A stretch of DNA of 64,000 nt from Rhodococcus rhodnii (GCA_000720375.1 JOAA01000014.1:62001-126000), one strand, 5' to 3'; shown: positions 1 through 10,050, numbered from the stretch's first letter. The notes: a model not told the origin generated them from the letters alone. Made by a program: numbers and translations.

Positions 1-1
1 G

Positions 2-691
2 AACAACCCGACTTTGCAGAACTACGAGGAAGCCGGCGCCAAGAACATCTGGGGCTACTTCGCCAACTCGTTGTTCATCGCGGGCGGCGCGTTGCTGCTG
101 CAGCTGCTGGTCAGTGTGTTCGCCGCGTATGCCATGGCGCGCAAGAAGTTCCGTGGCCAGGCGATCATCCTGCTGCTGATCCTGACGACGATGATGCTGC
201 CCGAGGAGGTCATCGCGATCCCGCTGTCGCTGGTGATCGGTGACCTGCCGGTGTTCGAGCTGAACCTCAGGGGGACCCTGCTCGGGGTGATCCTTCCCCT
301 GGGGGCCTGGGGGTTCTCCATCTTCGTGATGACGGAGTTCATGAAGGAGATCCCGGTCGAGCTGGAGGAGGCGGCCAGGGTGGACGGCGCCGGTGAGCTA
401 CGCGTCTTCGCGCAGATCATCCTGCCGCTGTGCCGACCGGCGCTCGCCGTGATCGCGGTGTTCGGTTTCAACATGATCTGGGACCAGTACCTGCTGCCCC
501 GGATCGTGGCCAATGACCCCGCCGACTACACGCTGACCGTCGCACTGGCGGACCTGCGGTCGGATATCGAGGTGGGGCCGGGCATCGTGCTGGCAGGCGC
601 GCTGCTTGCGTTGGTACCCAGCCTGATTGTGTACCTGTCGCTGCAGAAGTCGTTCCTGCGTGGGATAACCACAGGTGCGGTCAAGGGTTGA
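2..691 (+). CDS. Carbohydrate ABC transporter permease, MalG type (5' end outside window)
   Basis: Inner-membrane permease of a CUT1-type sugar importer. The reading frame is open to the left edge, so the N-terminus is missing. About 225 residues remain, with several hydrophobic helices and the cytoplasmic EAA loop (EEAARVDGAG followed by IILPL) that contacts the ATPase. The next gene starts 24 bases downstream, and the two after it encode glucarate-degrading enzymes, so the likely substrate is D-glucarate or a related aldarate; the substrate is inferred from context. The binding protein and partner permease should lie just left of the window. Confidence 0.88.
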   Translation, partial: NNPTLQNYEEAGAKNIWGYFANSLFIAGGALLLQLLVSVFAAYAMARKKFRGQAIILLLILTTMMLPEEVIAIPLSLVIGDLPVFELNLRGTLLGVILPLGAWGFSIFVMTEFMKEIPVELEEAARVDGAGELRVFAQIILPLCRPALAVIAVFGFNMIWDQYLLPRIVANDPADYTLTVALADLRSDIEVGPGIVLAGALLALVPSLIVYLSLQKSFLRGITTGAVKG

Positions 692-715
692 TCGCCGGTC
701 GAGATTGAGGTCAGT

Positions 716-1621
716 ATGCAACTGGATGGAGTGCTGTTCTTCCCGGTGACCCCCTTCGATGCCGCTGGGGAAGTCGCCGTGGACGTGCTGGCCGAGCACG
801 TCAAGCACGGTGTCGCCGCCGGTCCCGGCGGCGTCTTCGTGGCGTGTGGGACGGGCGAGTTCAACGCGTTGGACGTCGACGAGTTCGAGCAGGTCGTCAA
901 GGTCGCGGTGGAGGCGACCGCGGGCCGCGTGCCTGTGTTCGCGGGCGCGGGTGGACCGCTGCCGATCGCGAAAAGGTTTGCGGCGGCAGCGAAGTCCGCG
1001 GGCGCGGACGGGCTGTTGTTGCTGCCGCCCTATTTGGTTTCCTCGCCGCAGGCCGGTCTTGTCCGGTTCGTCGAGGAGGTGAGCCAGGCAAGCAACCTCC
1101 CTACGATCGTCTACCAACGTAACAATGCTGTGTTCACCCCGGAGTCGGCCGTACAGGTTGCTTGCCTGCCCAATGTCATCGGGCTGAAGGACGGGCTCGG
1201 TGACATCGACCAGATGCAGCGCATCGTGCTGGCTGTCCGGTCGCAAGTGGACAAACCGTTCCAGTTCTTCAACGGGCTGCCCACCGCCGAGCTGACCGTG
1301 CCCGCGTACCGCGGCATCGGCGTGGATCTGTACTCCTCGGCGGTGTTCTGTTTCGCGCCGGACATCTCGTTGGCCTTCTACAACGCCGTGACCTCGGGCG
1401 ACACCGCCAAGACCAACCGGCTGCTGACGGACTTCTACTGGCCGCTGGTCGAACTGCGTGACAAGGTGCCCGGCTACGCGGTATCCCTGGTGAAGGCAGC
1501 GGTCACCAAGACCGGGCTGGACGTCGGCGGCGTCCGCCCGCCGCTGGTCGACCCGACGCCCGAGCACCTCGAGGAACTGGACCGGATCATCGCCGCCGGA
1601 CGGGCCGCTTTGGAGGACTGA
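716..1621 (+). CDS. kdgD: 5-dehydro-4-deoxyglucarate dehydratase
   Basis: A DHDPS/NAL-family aldolase-fold enzyme of 301 residues, the usual length. It dehydrates and decarboxylates 5-dehydro-4-deoxy-D-glucarate to 2,5-dioxopentanoate (alpha-ketoglutarate semialdehyde). The Schiff-base lysine is K158 in IGLKDG and the family tyrosine is Y133 in IVYQRNNA. The N-terminal FFPVTPF segment matches this subfamily rather than DapA. The ATG has a TTGAGG ribosome site. It acts on the product of glucarate dehydratase, whose gene begins 4 bases after this stop, so operon and pathway agree. The next enzyme, a semialdehyde dehydrogenase, is not adjacent here. Confidence 0.93.
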   Translation: MQLDGVLFFPVTPFDAAGEVAVDVLAEHVKHGVAAGPGGVFVACGTGEFNALDVDEFEQVVKVAVEATAGRVPVFAGAGGPLPIAKRFAAAAKSAGADGLLLLPPYLVSSPQAGLVRFVEEVSQASNLPTIVYQRNNAVFTPESAVQVACLPNVIGLKDGLGDIDQMQRIVLAVRSQVDKPFQFFNGLPTAELTVPAYRGIGVDLYSSAVFCFAPDISLAFYNAVTSGDTAKTNRLLTDFYWPLVELRDKVPGYAVSLVKAAVTKTGLDVGGVRPPLVDPTPEHLEELDRIIAAGRAALED

Positions 1622-1625
1622 GTTC

Positions 1626-2900
1626 GTGAACATCACTGAGATTGTCCTTACCCCAGTAGCGTTTCGTGATCCGCCACTGCTGAACTCGGCCGGTGTGCAC
1701 GAGCCGTGGGCGCTGCGCACGATCGTCGAGGTGCACACCGACGAAGGCATTTCCGGCCTCGGCGAGACCTACGGCGACATCGCGCACATCGAGCGCCTGC
1801 AACAGGTCGTACCGTCGCTGATCGGGCTGGACGCGTTCGCGCTCGGCCCGATGCACCAGCGCATCGCTGCCGCGCTGGACGGTGTGACCGGCTTCGATAC
1901 GCACGGGCTGACCGGCAAGTTCTCCGCGCCGGGCACGATCGACCGGGTGTACTCGCCGTTCGAGGTCGCTTGCCTTGACATCCAAGGAAAGTCGATCGGC
2001 CGGCCCGTTGTCGATCTACTGGGCGGACCTGTCCGCACGGAGGTTCCGTACAGCGCCTACCTGTTCTACAAGTGGGCCGGGCACCCCACATCGAAGCTCG
2101 GGGACGAGCAACCGGACCAGTGGGGTGCGGCCCTCGACCCGGCCGGTGTGGTCGCGCAAGCCAAGCAGCTGATCGACGAGTACGGGTTCAAGTCGATCAA
2201 GCTCAAGGGCGGGGTTTTCCCGCCGGAGCAGGAGATCGAGGCGATCAAGGCGCTGCGCGAGGCGTTCCCGTCCACACCGCTGCGCCTGGACCCGAACGCC
2301 GCGTGGACGCCCGAGACCGGGATCAAGGTCGCTCAGGAACTGGACGGGCTCGTCGAGTACCTGGAGGACCCGTCGCCGGAAATCGAAGGCATGGCCGAAG
2401 TCGCCAAGGTCGCGCCAATGCCGTTGGCCACCAACATGTGCGTGGTCTCGTTCGAGCACCTCGCGCCTTCGGTGGCGCAGAACGCCGTGCAGGTCATCCT
2501 GTCGGATCACCATTACTGGGGTGGCCTGACCCGGTCGGCCAAGCTCGCGGCGATCTGCGAGACGTTCGGCATCGGCCTGTCGATGCACTCCAACTCGCAC
2601 TTGGGGATCAGCCTCGCGGCGATGACGCACCTGGCCGCGGCGACGCCGAACCTGACCTACGCGTGCGACACGCACTATCCGTGGAACGCGGCCGACGACG
2701 TGGTCAAACCGGGCGTGCTGTCCTTCAAGGACGGTTCGCTGACCGTGCCTTCCGGTCCGGGCCTCGGCATCGAGCTGGACCGGGATGTGTTGGCGCGGCT
2801 GGCTGAGAACTACCGGACGTGCGGGATCCTCAAGCGCGACGACACGACCTACATGCAGAAGTTCAATGCCGAGTACGAGAAGAGGCGTCCCCGTTGGTGA
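1626..2900 (+). CDS. gudD: Glucarate dehydratase
   Basis: Enolase-superfamily enzyme of 424 residues that dehydrates D-glucarate (often also L-idarate) to 5-dehydro-4-deoxyglucarate. The superfamily signature is intact: the KxK motif at K192/K194 (IKLKGG), metal ligands D222, E247 and N270, and a probable His-Asp dyad of H321 (MHSN) with D294. The start is GTG, 4 bases after kdgD. The stop overlaps the GTG of the next gene (GTGA), which implies translational coupling. Together with kdgD and the permease this forms a glucarate uptake and degradation operon. Confidence 0.94.
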   Translation: MNITEIVLTPVAFRDPPLLNSAGVHEPWALRTIVEVHTDEGISGLGETYGDIAHIERLQQVVPSLIGLDAFALGPMHQRIAAALDGVTGFDTHGLTGKFSAPGTIDRVYSPFEVACLDIQGKSIGRPVVDLLGGPVRTEVPYSAYLFYKWAGHPTSKLGDEQPDQWGAALDPAGVVAQAKQLIDEYGFKSIKLKGGVFPPEQEIEAIKALREAFPSTPLRLDPNAAWTPETGIKVAQELDGLVEYLEDPSPEIEGMAEVAKVAPMPLATNMCVVSFEHLAPSVAQNAVQVILSDHHYWGGLTRSAKLAAICETFGIGLSMHSNSHLGISLAAMTHLAAATPNLTYACDTHYPWNAADDVVKPGVLSFKDGSLTVPSGPGLGIELDRDVLARLAENYRTCGILKRDDTTYMQKFNAEYEKRRPRW

Positions 2901-4018
2901 AAAGTGTCGCTCACGTCTATCCATGGGATGTCGTAGGCGATCCTGACGCGGCAGAACGGTATGCCTCGCTGGGTGTGGACGCGGTCGCTTTGGCAGCCTC
3001 GTACCACACCGTGCGGGCCGCGACCCCGCTTCACCCTTCGCACCGGCTGATCGACGCCCGGCATGCGGCGTTCTATCTGCCGGTCCGGGAGGAAGCCTGG
3101 CAGGGCAAGCGCTTGCGCCCGGCCGAGCCTGCGTGGGTCGAGGCGGATTCGTACCGCACGGCGCGGGACGCACTGAAGGCCGCGTGTCTGCCGGTGTACG
3201 CGTGGACAGTGTTGACGCACTCCAGCCGCCTCGGCGACCTGCACCCGGACATCACCGTGGTGAACGCCTTCGGTGACCGCTACCCGTACGCGCTGTGTCC
3301 GTCCAACCAGGACGTCGTGGAGTACTGCCAGACCCTGGTCGAGGAGATCATCGAGCTGGCCGCGCCGGACGGGATCATCCTCGAAGCGTGCGGCGCGCTC
3401 GGGTTCGTCCATGGTGGACACCACGAGAAGACCGAGGGCGCCGACTGGGGCCCGATCCGGCAGAAGCTCGCTTCCGTGTGCTTCTGTGCGGGGTGTTCGG
3501 CCAAGTATCCCGATCCTGACGGGTTGCGCGCGCAGATCCGGGAGGCGATCGACGCGGGCGAGCCCGACGAGATGCCGCTCGATTCATCGATTGCCGAGAT
3601 CCGTGCCTCGGTAGCCGGCGACCTGCGGAAACTGCTGGTGAACCGGATCAGGGAACTGGCGCCGGACACACGCGTGATCGTGCACGCGAACTCCGACCCG
3701 TGGGCGACCGGCCCGTTCGCCACGGTCGCGCCCGAGCTGGGCGTGGAGGTGGACGCACTGGTCGCGATGGCCTGGCCAGGGCCAGCGGCGAGCGCGCCGA
3801 ACATCCAGGCGCTGCGCAAGATCGCCCCGGACACCCGGATCGCAGGGTACGTCCTGGCGCTGCCGCCCAAGCCGATCGACGGGCAGGCGATGCTCGCCGA
3901 GATGCGGGCACTGTCCGAGGAAGGCGTCGAGGAATTCCACCTCTACCACGCCGGACTCGCGTCCAAGGCCAGGTTGGACGCTGTCCGTGAAGCTGTGAAC
4001 GCTTTGCGTGCAACCTGA
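2897..4018 (+). CDS. Uncharacterised protein coupled to glucarate dehydratase; possible TIM-barrel glycosidase-like fold
   Basis: The GTG overlaps the gudD stop as GTGA, with a GAGAAGAGG ribosome site, giving 373 residues. I do not recognise a characterised family. Seen: no signal peptide or membrane helix; alternating beta/alpha segments; acidic and aromatic strand ends (GIILEACGALGF, VHANSDPW, ALVAMAWPG, EEFHLYHAG) of the kind found in TIM-barrel glycoside hydrolase-like proteins; and a CFCAGC cysteine cluster after an HGGHHEK segment, which could bind metal. Tight coupling suggests a role in aldarate metabolism, perhaps on a conjugate or lactone upstream of free glucarate. That role is inference. 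Confidence 0.75.
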   Translation: MKSVAHVYPWDVVGDPDAAERYASLGVDAVALAASYHTVRAATPLHPSHRLIDARHAAFYLPVREEAWQGKRLRPAEPAWVEADSYRTARDALKAACLPVYAWTVLTHSSRLGDLHPDITVVNAFGDRYPYALCPSNQDVVEYCQTLVEEIIELAAPDGIILEACGALGFVHGGHHEKTEGADWGPIRQKLASVCFCAGCSAKYPDPDGLRAQIREAIDAGEPDEMPLDSSIAEIRASVAGDLRKLLVNRIRELAPDTRVIVHANSDPWATGPFATVAPELGVEVDALVAMAWPGPAASAPNIQALRKIAPDTRIAGYVLALPPKPIDGQAMLAEMRALSEEGVEEFHLYHAGLASKARLDAVREAVNALRAT

Positions 4019-4044
4019 CCCTCCGGTGGTTCCGTCCTTGGTGC

Positions 4045-4500
4045 ATGAGACACCTAGCGACAGTCGGAGCCAGTGTGCTGCTTGCGCTGAGTGCCGCGTG
4101 CGGTGCTCAGACCCAGACTGGCTCCGCTCCACCACCGTCAGCTTCAGACCTGCCGAGCGAGACCACGTCCCCGTCTGAGCCGGAACTGCCTGGTGAGGGT
4201 GCCAAACTGGTGACCAAGGTCGATGCGGCCAAACTCCCCGAGGGCTACCCGAGAAAAGTGTGGACCGAGGGTGACGGCAGTAGACTGGGCGTCACCGCCC
4301 AGGAAGGCGGCTGCAGCAGAGCCAGCGTCGAGATCGGTGAGCAGAGCACGGACAAAGTCGTGCTGACGCTCGTCGAGACCTCACCCGCGACCGAGCAGAT
4401 GTGCACGATGGACATTCGCTATCCGGTGTTCACCGTGAACCTGAACGCACCGCTGGCGCAGCGCCCGGTGATCCTGGACTACCAGCAACGCAAGGTCTGA
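4045..4500 (+). CDS. Small secreted lipoprotein, unknown function
   Basis: A 151-residue protein with a short basic N-terminus, a hydrophobic stretch and a lipobox LSAAC, so the mature N-terminus should be a lipidated cysteine near residue 19. A Ser/Pro/Glu-rich linker follows (about residues 20-52), then a compact domain of about 95 residues with two cysteines (GGCSRA and MCTMD) that could form a disulfide. The type is common in Pseudonocardiaceae as unnamed lipoproteins. It starts 26 bases after the glucarate operon and is followed by a strong hairpin, so it may be the last gene of that transcript; the functional link is unproven. Confidence 0.75.
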   Translation: MRHLATVGASVLLALSAACGAQTQTGSAPPPSASDLPSETTSPSEPELPGEGAKLVTKVDAAKLPEGYPRKVWTEGDGSRLGVTAQEGGCSRASVEIGEQSTDKVVLTLVETSPATEQMCTMDIRYPVFTVNLNAPLAQRPVILDYQQRKV

Positions 4501-4514
4501 CTTCCTCTCCCATG

Positions 4515-4549
4515 ATGCCCGGACCGGCATGCCCCGCCGGTCCGGGCAT
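4515..4549 (+). terminator. Strong hairpin terminator
   Basis: Perfect 14-bp inverted repeat ATGCCCGGACCGGC / GCCGGTCCGGGCAT with a 7-base loop, 15 bases after the lipoprotein stop and followed by TTCTCC. It probably ends the glucarate/lipoprotein transcript. Confidence 0.8.
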
Positions 4550-4552
4550 TTC

Positions 4553-4602
4553 TCCTCGTGAGCGTTTTGGCCGGTTCTAACCGGACTAACCACTCACGAG
4601 GA
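4553..4602. repeat. Dispersed intergenic palindrome, copy 1
   Basis: Outer arms TCCTCGTGAG (4553-4562) and CTCACGAGGA (4593-4602) enclose a second palindrome, CCGGTT-CT-AACCGG (4571-4584). The reverse complement closely matches a second copy at 32469-32512, sharing CTCGTGAGTGGTT, GTCCGGTTAGAACCGG and CTCACGA. Both lie just after gene ends, which suggests a repeated terminator-like element rather than a local operator. Confidence 0.7.
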
Positions 4603-4718
4603 TTCACCTGCCCTTTGGGGCGGGGTTCGCTACTGCATTTGGGTGAGTGCCATAACTGTTTTCCCAGTTCGGCGATACGTGGGGCGTAGGGGCGTATCAG
4701 CCGAGGGAGAGCGTCACC

Positions 4719-5588
4719 ATGGCCATGTTGGTGATCGAAGGCACTTTCCGGATCGTCGGGGCCCGGCCGGACGGCGACTCCGTCCGGTTCTATCCGAACA
4801 ACCTCGACGACTGGAACAAAGTCGGAGGCGGACGCAAAGTTCGCCGCAACAAGAGCGGCGGTGCCCAGTTACGACTGGACGGCATCGACGCGTTGGAGAC
4901 CCATTTCCGCACCGAGGACGGCGAAACCCATCAGCCGCCGCGATTCGCCAAGGCGGCGTCCGCGGAACTGCTGGACTTCCTGGGATTCACCGACGTCGTC
5001 CGTCGGGAGAAGGACGACACGGTCACGTCATCTGAACCGCTGCAGGCACCCGGATACATCTTCACCCGGACCGCGGACATCTACGGCCGGTGTGTCGCGT
5101 TCGCCGGCAAGGGCGAGGCGCCGGGCAAGAGCGGTACGAAGATCCACGTCGACGTTCCGATGATCCAGCGGACGGTGAACTACCACCAGCTGGCGCACGG
5201 GTTGGCGTATCCGACCTTCTACCTCAAGCTGTTCCCGGACCTGCGGGCGTCGATGTCCGAAGCGGCGGTGGCCGCGCGGGACGGGCAGTTGGGGTTGTGG
5301 CCCAAGGACGTCACGCAAAGCGGCGGCAAGATCGTACAGACCCGGTCGTTGTCCGAGGACCTGGTGATCATGCCGAAGTTGTTCCGGCGCTTGGCGGACT
5401 ACTTGGCGTTGAACGACGGTGATCTGTCGCTCGGCGGGTTCCTCGACTTCCTGGACCAGAAGGACGACCGGCTGTTCATCCTGTCGACCGGGCACTGGAC
5501 GAGCTTCGACACGATCGTCGAGGTGATCGACGACGACACCGTCCGGCTGACGGTGCCGCCGGAGGACATCATTTTCGAGGAGAAGTAA
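4719..5588 (+). CDS. Staphylococcal nuclease-like (SNase/TNase) protein, intracellular
   Basis: A 289-residue protein whose first half matches the SNase fold. DGDSVRF corresponds to the Ca-binding DGDTVKL segment. RLDGIDALE has Arg and Glu (R52, E60) at the eight-residue spacing of staphylococcal R35/E43. DIYGRCVAF supplies the third catalytic residue (R124, like R87). The activity is therefore likely intact phosphodiesterase/nuclease. Unlike secreted thermonucleases it has no signal peptide, and it carries a C-terminal extension of about 110 residues (from about 180) rich in Asp and hydrophobics. The ATG has a GGGAGAG ribosome site. It stands alone and ends close to the end of the convergent kinase gene. 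Confidence 0.75.
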   Translation: MAMLVIEGTFRIVGARPDGDSVRFYPNNLDDWNKVGGGRKVRRNKSGGAQLRLDGIDALETHFRTEDGETHQPPRFAKAASAELLDFLGFTDVVRREKDDTVTSSEPLQAPGYIFTRTADIYGRCVAFAGKGEAPGKSGTKIHVDVPMIQRTVNYHQLAHGLAYPTFYLKLFPDLRASMSEAAVAARDGQLGLWPKDVTQSGGKIVQTRSLSEDLVIMPKLFRRLADYLALNDGDLSLGGFLDFLDQKDDRLFILSTGHWTSFDTIVEVIDDDTVRLTVPPEDIIFEEK

Positions 5589-6471
5589 CGGCTTGCGCGA
5601 TCGCGACCTGCATCGGCTGCAGGACGTGCTCGCCGTCGTCGATGTCCCACAACGAGTTCTGCAGCGCGCGGCCGACTGTCCAGCTGGCCGCGCGCTCGCG
5701 ATCGAGCTCAAGCACCTCGGTCATCAGGTCGAAGCGCCTGAGCACGGCCTTGGTGACGTCGCCGGTGGCCACGATCTCGTCCCACCGGTTGTCCAGCACG
5801 GGCATGATGTCGAACCCAGGGTCGCCGACGAGCGGCTTCGGGTCGATCGCCAGCCATGGCTCCCGGTCGGCGGCTAGCACGTTGTCGTAGTGCAGATCCC
5901 AGTGCAGCAGCCGATCACCGGGCTCGTCGAGGACTTCTTCCACTGCGGCTGCCCAGTTCTTGAGCAGCCGTTGTTCGTCCGGATCGGACAGTTCAGCAAT
6001 GGCCTCGGGCGTGTCCGCGACCATTTTGGCCGCGATGTCCTTGAGGTGCCGGACGTTCTCCGGTCCCGGGACACTGACCAGCCGGGCAAGGATCCCGGCG
6101 ATGATCTCGGTCGCCGCGAAGTCGTCCGGCATTGTCGACAGTGGACGGTGTTCGTCGAGGCGTTCGAGCAGCATCGCGCCGCTGTCCTGGTCGTGGTCCA
6201 GCAGCCGGACAATGCTGTCGCCGTCCCAGATCCGCAGCCCGACCGGCTCGCTCTCGTGCTCCCAGTCCACCGGCTGCAACTTCAGCGCGGCCTTCACGCC
6301 ATCCTTCTCGACCGGAAGAACGAGGGAAGCCATGCCGTGCATAGGTTTCCCGTCGAGGGTGAGGTCCCAGTGCTCAAGCATCCGCTCGGCCAAACCCGGA
6401 AGCCCGACGAGCCATTCCTCGGGAAAGTTGTCCCGCAACGATTCGGCCAACGCCTCCGGCACGACGATCAC
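5569..6471 (-). CDS. APH(6)/hydroxyurea-type antibiotic kinase family protein
   Basis: A protein of about 300 residues in the aminoglycoside/hydroxyurea antibiotic resistance kinase family, which O-phosphorylates small hydroxylated antibiotics such as streptomycin. The kinase core is visible: catalytic loop HWDLHYDN (H190, D192, N197) and IDPKPLVGDP with D210 and D217. I chose the GTG at 6471, which reads VIVVPEALAE and follows an AAAGG site; a GTG at 6483 is also possible. The frame stays open to 6621, but that part is built of repeat DNA. The 3' end overlaps the end of the convergent nuclease gene by 20 bases. The substrate cannot be read from the sequence. Confidence 0.82.
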   Translation of the reverse strand: MIVVPEALAESLRDNFPEEWLVGLPGLAERMLEHWDLTLDGKPMHGMASLVLPVEKDGVKAALKLQPVDWEHESEPVGLRIWDGDSIVRLLDHDQDSGAMLLERLDEHRPLSTMPDDFAATEIIAGILARLVSVPGPENVRHLKDIAAKMVADTPEAIAELSDPDEQRLLKNWAAAVEEVLDEPGDRLLHWDLHYDNVLAADREPWLAIDPKPLVGDPGFDIMPVLDNRWDEIVATGDVTKAVLRRFDLMTEVLELDRERAASWTVGRALQNSLWDIDDGEHVLQPMQVAIAQAVTSPRK

Positions 6472-6491
6472 CCGCGTGTCCACCTTTCGAG
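6470..6491 (-). repeat. Inverted single copy of the 22-bp repeat unit
   Basis: On the minus strand this reads CTCGAAAGGTGGACACGCGG, sharing the core GAAAGGTGGACACGC with the tandem units at 6562-6627. It covers the ribosome site and start of the kinase gene, so a protein binding here could affect its expression. Confidence 0.55.
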
Positions 6492-6561
6492 CACCATGAA
6501 ACACACATTCCGGCACCATGTTTTCGCACTCGCCGCTCGCGCGCGAGGGAATTTCATGGTG

Positions 6562-6627
6562 CCGGAGTGGTGGACACACTGTGCTGGAAAGGTGGACACG
6601 CCGTGCCGGAATGGTGGACACGGCGTG
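6562..6627 (+). repeat. Three tandem 22-bp repeats with a GGTGGACAC core
   Basis: Three head-to-tail units: 6562-6583, 6584-6605 and 6606-6627. Each runs CYGGARWGGTGGACAC followed by a variable centre and GTG. They sit between the fumarase stop (6640) and the kinase gene. Just left of them the flank GGCACCATG (about 6511-6519) reappears inverted as CATGGTGCC (6555-6563). The array could be a regulator-binding cluster or a minisatellite. Confidence 0.75.
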
Positions 6628-6639
6628 TTCGGCGGGCGT

Positions 6640-8298
<1,659 letters not shown>

Positions 8299-8840
8299 GC
8301 GGGCTCCTTTGCGCGCGGGTCGGGAACTTCCCGTGACGTTACCGTTCGCGCGCAGACACTCCGTGCCGACCTGGTGTTGTTTTCAATCACATGACTGGCA
8401 CATGACGGCATGGACCGCCCGTCACGGACCGACGAGAATCGCACCCCTGTGATCCCGCCGGCCGTGACGTGCGGAGCTGGTCCCCAGATCCCCCAGATTC
8501 AGACCTCTACGCTCCGAGAACCCCAAGACCGCGCGTCAGCGCGTTGTGCTGGTCCAACCCCAACGTGCCCAGCGCTGGGTGGTGACGAGCTCGCACCGTG
8601 GGGGGTTTGGGGGGCTCGGCCCCCCAAAATCATCCTGACGAGACCCCGGTCCGCGCTCTCCGCGGACACGGGGAAGCTATCGGAAGGCCGCGCCAGCCCC
8701 CGACCGCCGCGACCTCCCGGGGAAAGCGACTACGTACAGTCATCCGATGCACGCGCCGCGTAGTCTGCGTTATGCCCGACTAAGTATCGTGACGTAACTC
8801 ACGACGCAACAGTGCCGTTCGGGTGACCTGCATCACTTCG
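8299..8840. other. Intergenic region between sigB-like gene and fumarase
   Basis: About 540 bases with no convincing gene. It contains the G6/C6 hairpin at 8606-8628 and, 36 bases beyond the sigma factor stop, a weaker 6-bp inverted repeat TCGTGA-N6-TCACGA (8787-8804). The fumarase promoter should lie in the left 150 bases. Confidence 0.5.
8606..8628 (-). terminator. G-rich/C-rich hairpin
   Basis: Perfect stem TTTGGGGGGC / GCCCCCCAAA with a TCG loop. It lies between the sigma factor gene and fumarase, both on the minus strand, so it most likely terminates the sigma factor transcript. The stem is symmetric and could work on either strand. Confidence 0.65.
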
Positions 8841-9818
8841 TCAGCTCGCGTACGCCCGGAGCTTCTCCGCGCGCTCGCCCTGGCGAAGTTTCGACATGAC
8901 CTCACGCTCGATCTGACGCACCCGCTCGCGGGACAACCCGAAGCGCTTGCCGATCTGGTCGAGGGTCCTGGGCTGGCCGTCGTCGATGCCGTAGCGAAGC
9001 CGGATCACGTGCTGCTCACGCTCATCCAGCGTCGCCAGTACGCGACGGAGGTCGTCCTGCAGCAGGCCGGAGATGACCGCGCCCTCGGCGTCGGTCGCCT
9101 CGGAGTCCTCGATGAAGTCGCCAAGCGGCGCGTCTTCCTCGGCTCCGACCGGCATGTCCAGGCTGACCGGGTCACGTGAGTGGTCGAGCAGGTCGGCGAC
9201 CTTGCTGACGCTCAGGCCCGACTCCTTGGCCAGCTCCTCGTGCGTGGCCTCGCGGCCGAGTTGCTGGTGCAGGTCGCGCTTGATCCTCGCCAGCTTGTTC
9301 ACCTGCTCGACCAGGTGGACTGGCAGCCGGATGGTGCGACCCTGGTCGGCCATGCCCCTCGTGATGGCCTGCCGGATCCACCACGTGGCGTACGTGGAGA
9401 ACTTGAACCCCTTGGTGTAGTCGAACTTCTCGACCGCGCGGATCAGACCCAGGTTCCCCTCCTGGATCAGGTCGAGCAGCGGCATGCCGCGCCCGGTGTA
9501 CCGCTTCGCCAGCGAGACGACCAGCCGCAGGTTCGCTTCGAGCAGGTGGTTCTTGGCCACGTGCCCGTCGCGGATCAGCGACTTGAGGTCCATCTTGCGC
9601 TGCGCGGGCAGCTGCGGGTTGGTCTCCAGCATGTGCTGGGCGAACACTCCGGCTTCGATCCGCTTGGCCAGGTCGACCTCTTGGGCGGCGGTCAGCAGTG
9701 CGGTCTTGCCGATCCCGTTGAGGTACACGCGAACCAAGTCGGCCGCTGGTCCCTGTGCGTCGAGGTCCAGTTCGGCGGCTTCAGGAACGTCGCGATCAAG
9801 AGTCTGCGGGACGGTCAT
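8841..9818 (-). CDS. sigB: RNA polymerase sigma factor, SigB-like group 2
   Basis: A 325-residue sigma-70 with all core regions and no long N-terminal extension. Region 1.2 starts near residue 26. Region 2 has [17 protein letters not shown] and [13 protein letters not shown]. Region 3 has [12 protein letters not shown]. Region 4.2 is the helix-turn-helix [21 protein letters not shown]. It closely resembles SigA encoded at 29288-30670 but lacks the acidic and Ala/Lys-rich N-terminus, as in mycobacterial SigB. ATG at 9818 follows GGGAGGGAG. In M. tuberculosis sigB lies near sigA; here about 19 kb separates them. A stress or stationary-phase role is inferred from the family. Confidence 0.87.
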   Translation of the reverse strand: MTVPQTLDRDVPEAAELDLDAQGPAADLVRVYLNGIGKTALLTAAQEVDLAKRIEAGVFAQHMLETNPQLPAQRKMDLKSLIRDGHVAKNHLLEANLRLVVSLAKRYTGRGMPLLDLIQEGNLGLIRAVEKFDYTKGFKFSTYATWWIRQAITRGMADQGRTIRLPVHLVEQVNKLARIKRDLHQQLGREATHEELAKESGLSVSKVADLLDHSRDPVSLDMPVGAEEDAPLGDFIEDSEATDAEGAVISGLLQDDLRRVLATLDEREQHVIRLRYGIDDGQPRTLDQIGKRFGLSRERVRQIEREVMSKLRQGERAEKLRAYAS

Positions 9819-10050
9819 CGGACTCCCTCCCCCTGTCTCGGGCTGGCGGTGGCTCGTGTCACGACCTACGAACCACGGTCCGTCTGGGACCTTGCTGCCC
9901 GTTGGTTGGACACTAGAGAAAACGTGAGCGGATCGAGATTCGTTCCCGCTTTCTCAAACTGGATGACGTCACTACCGGCCAACCGGTTGCGCTACAGAGC
10001 CTGAGATATTCCTGAGAGATGGCCACTGTCCACAGTGGCTGAGAAAATCC

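Noticed and set aside
398..1750. Long minus-strand open frame opposite kdgD
   Set aside because: It is the antisense shadow of the permease and kdgD genes; its Arg/His/Gly-rich translation has no family features and the plus-strand genes are certain.
4719..5588. Secreted thermonuclease
   Set aside because: No signal peptide, lipobox or upstream in-frame extension that would provide one.
6562..6627. CRISPR array
   Set aside because: The units are directly adjacent with no spacers and no cas genes are present.
8410..8763. Plus-strand open frame in the fumarase/sigB gap
   Set aside because: No ribosome site, Pro/Arg-rich random-looking translation, and it runs through a strong hairpin.
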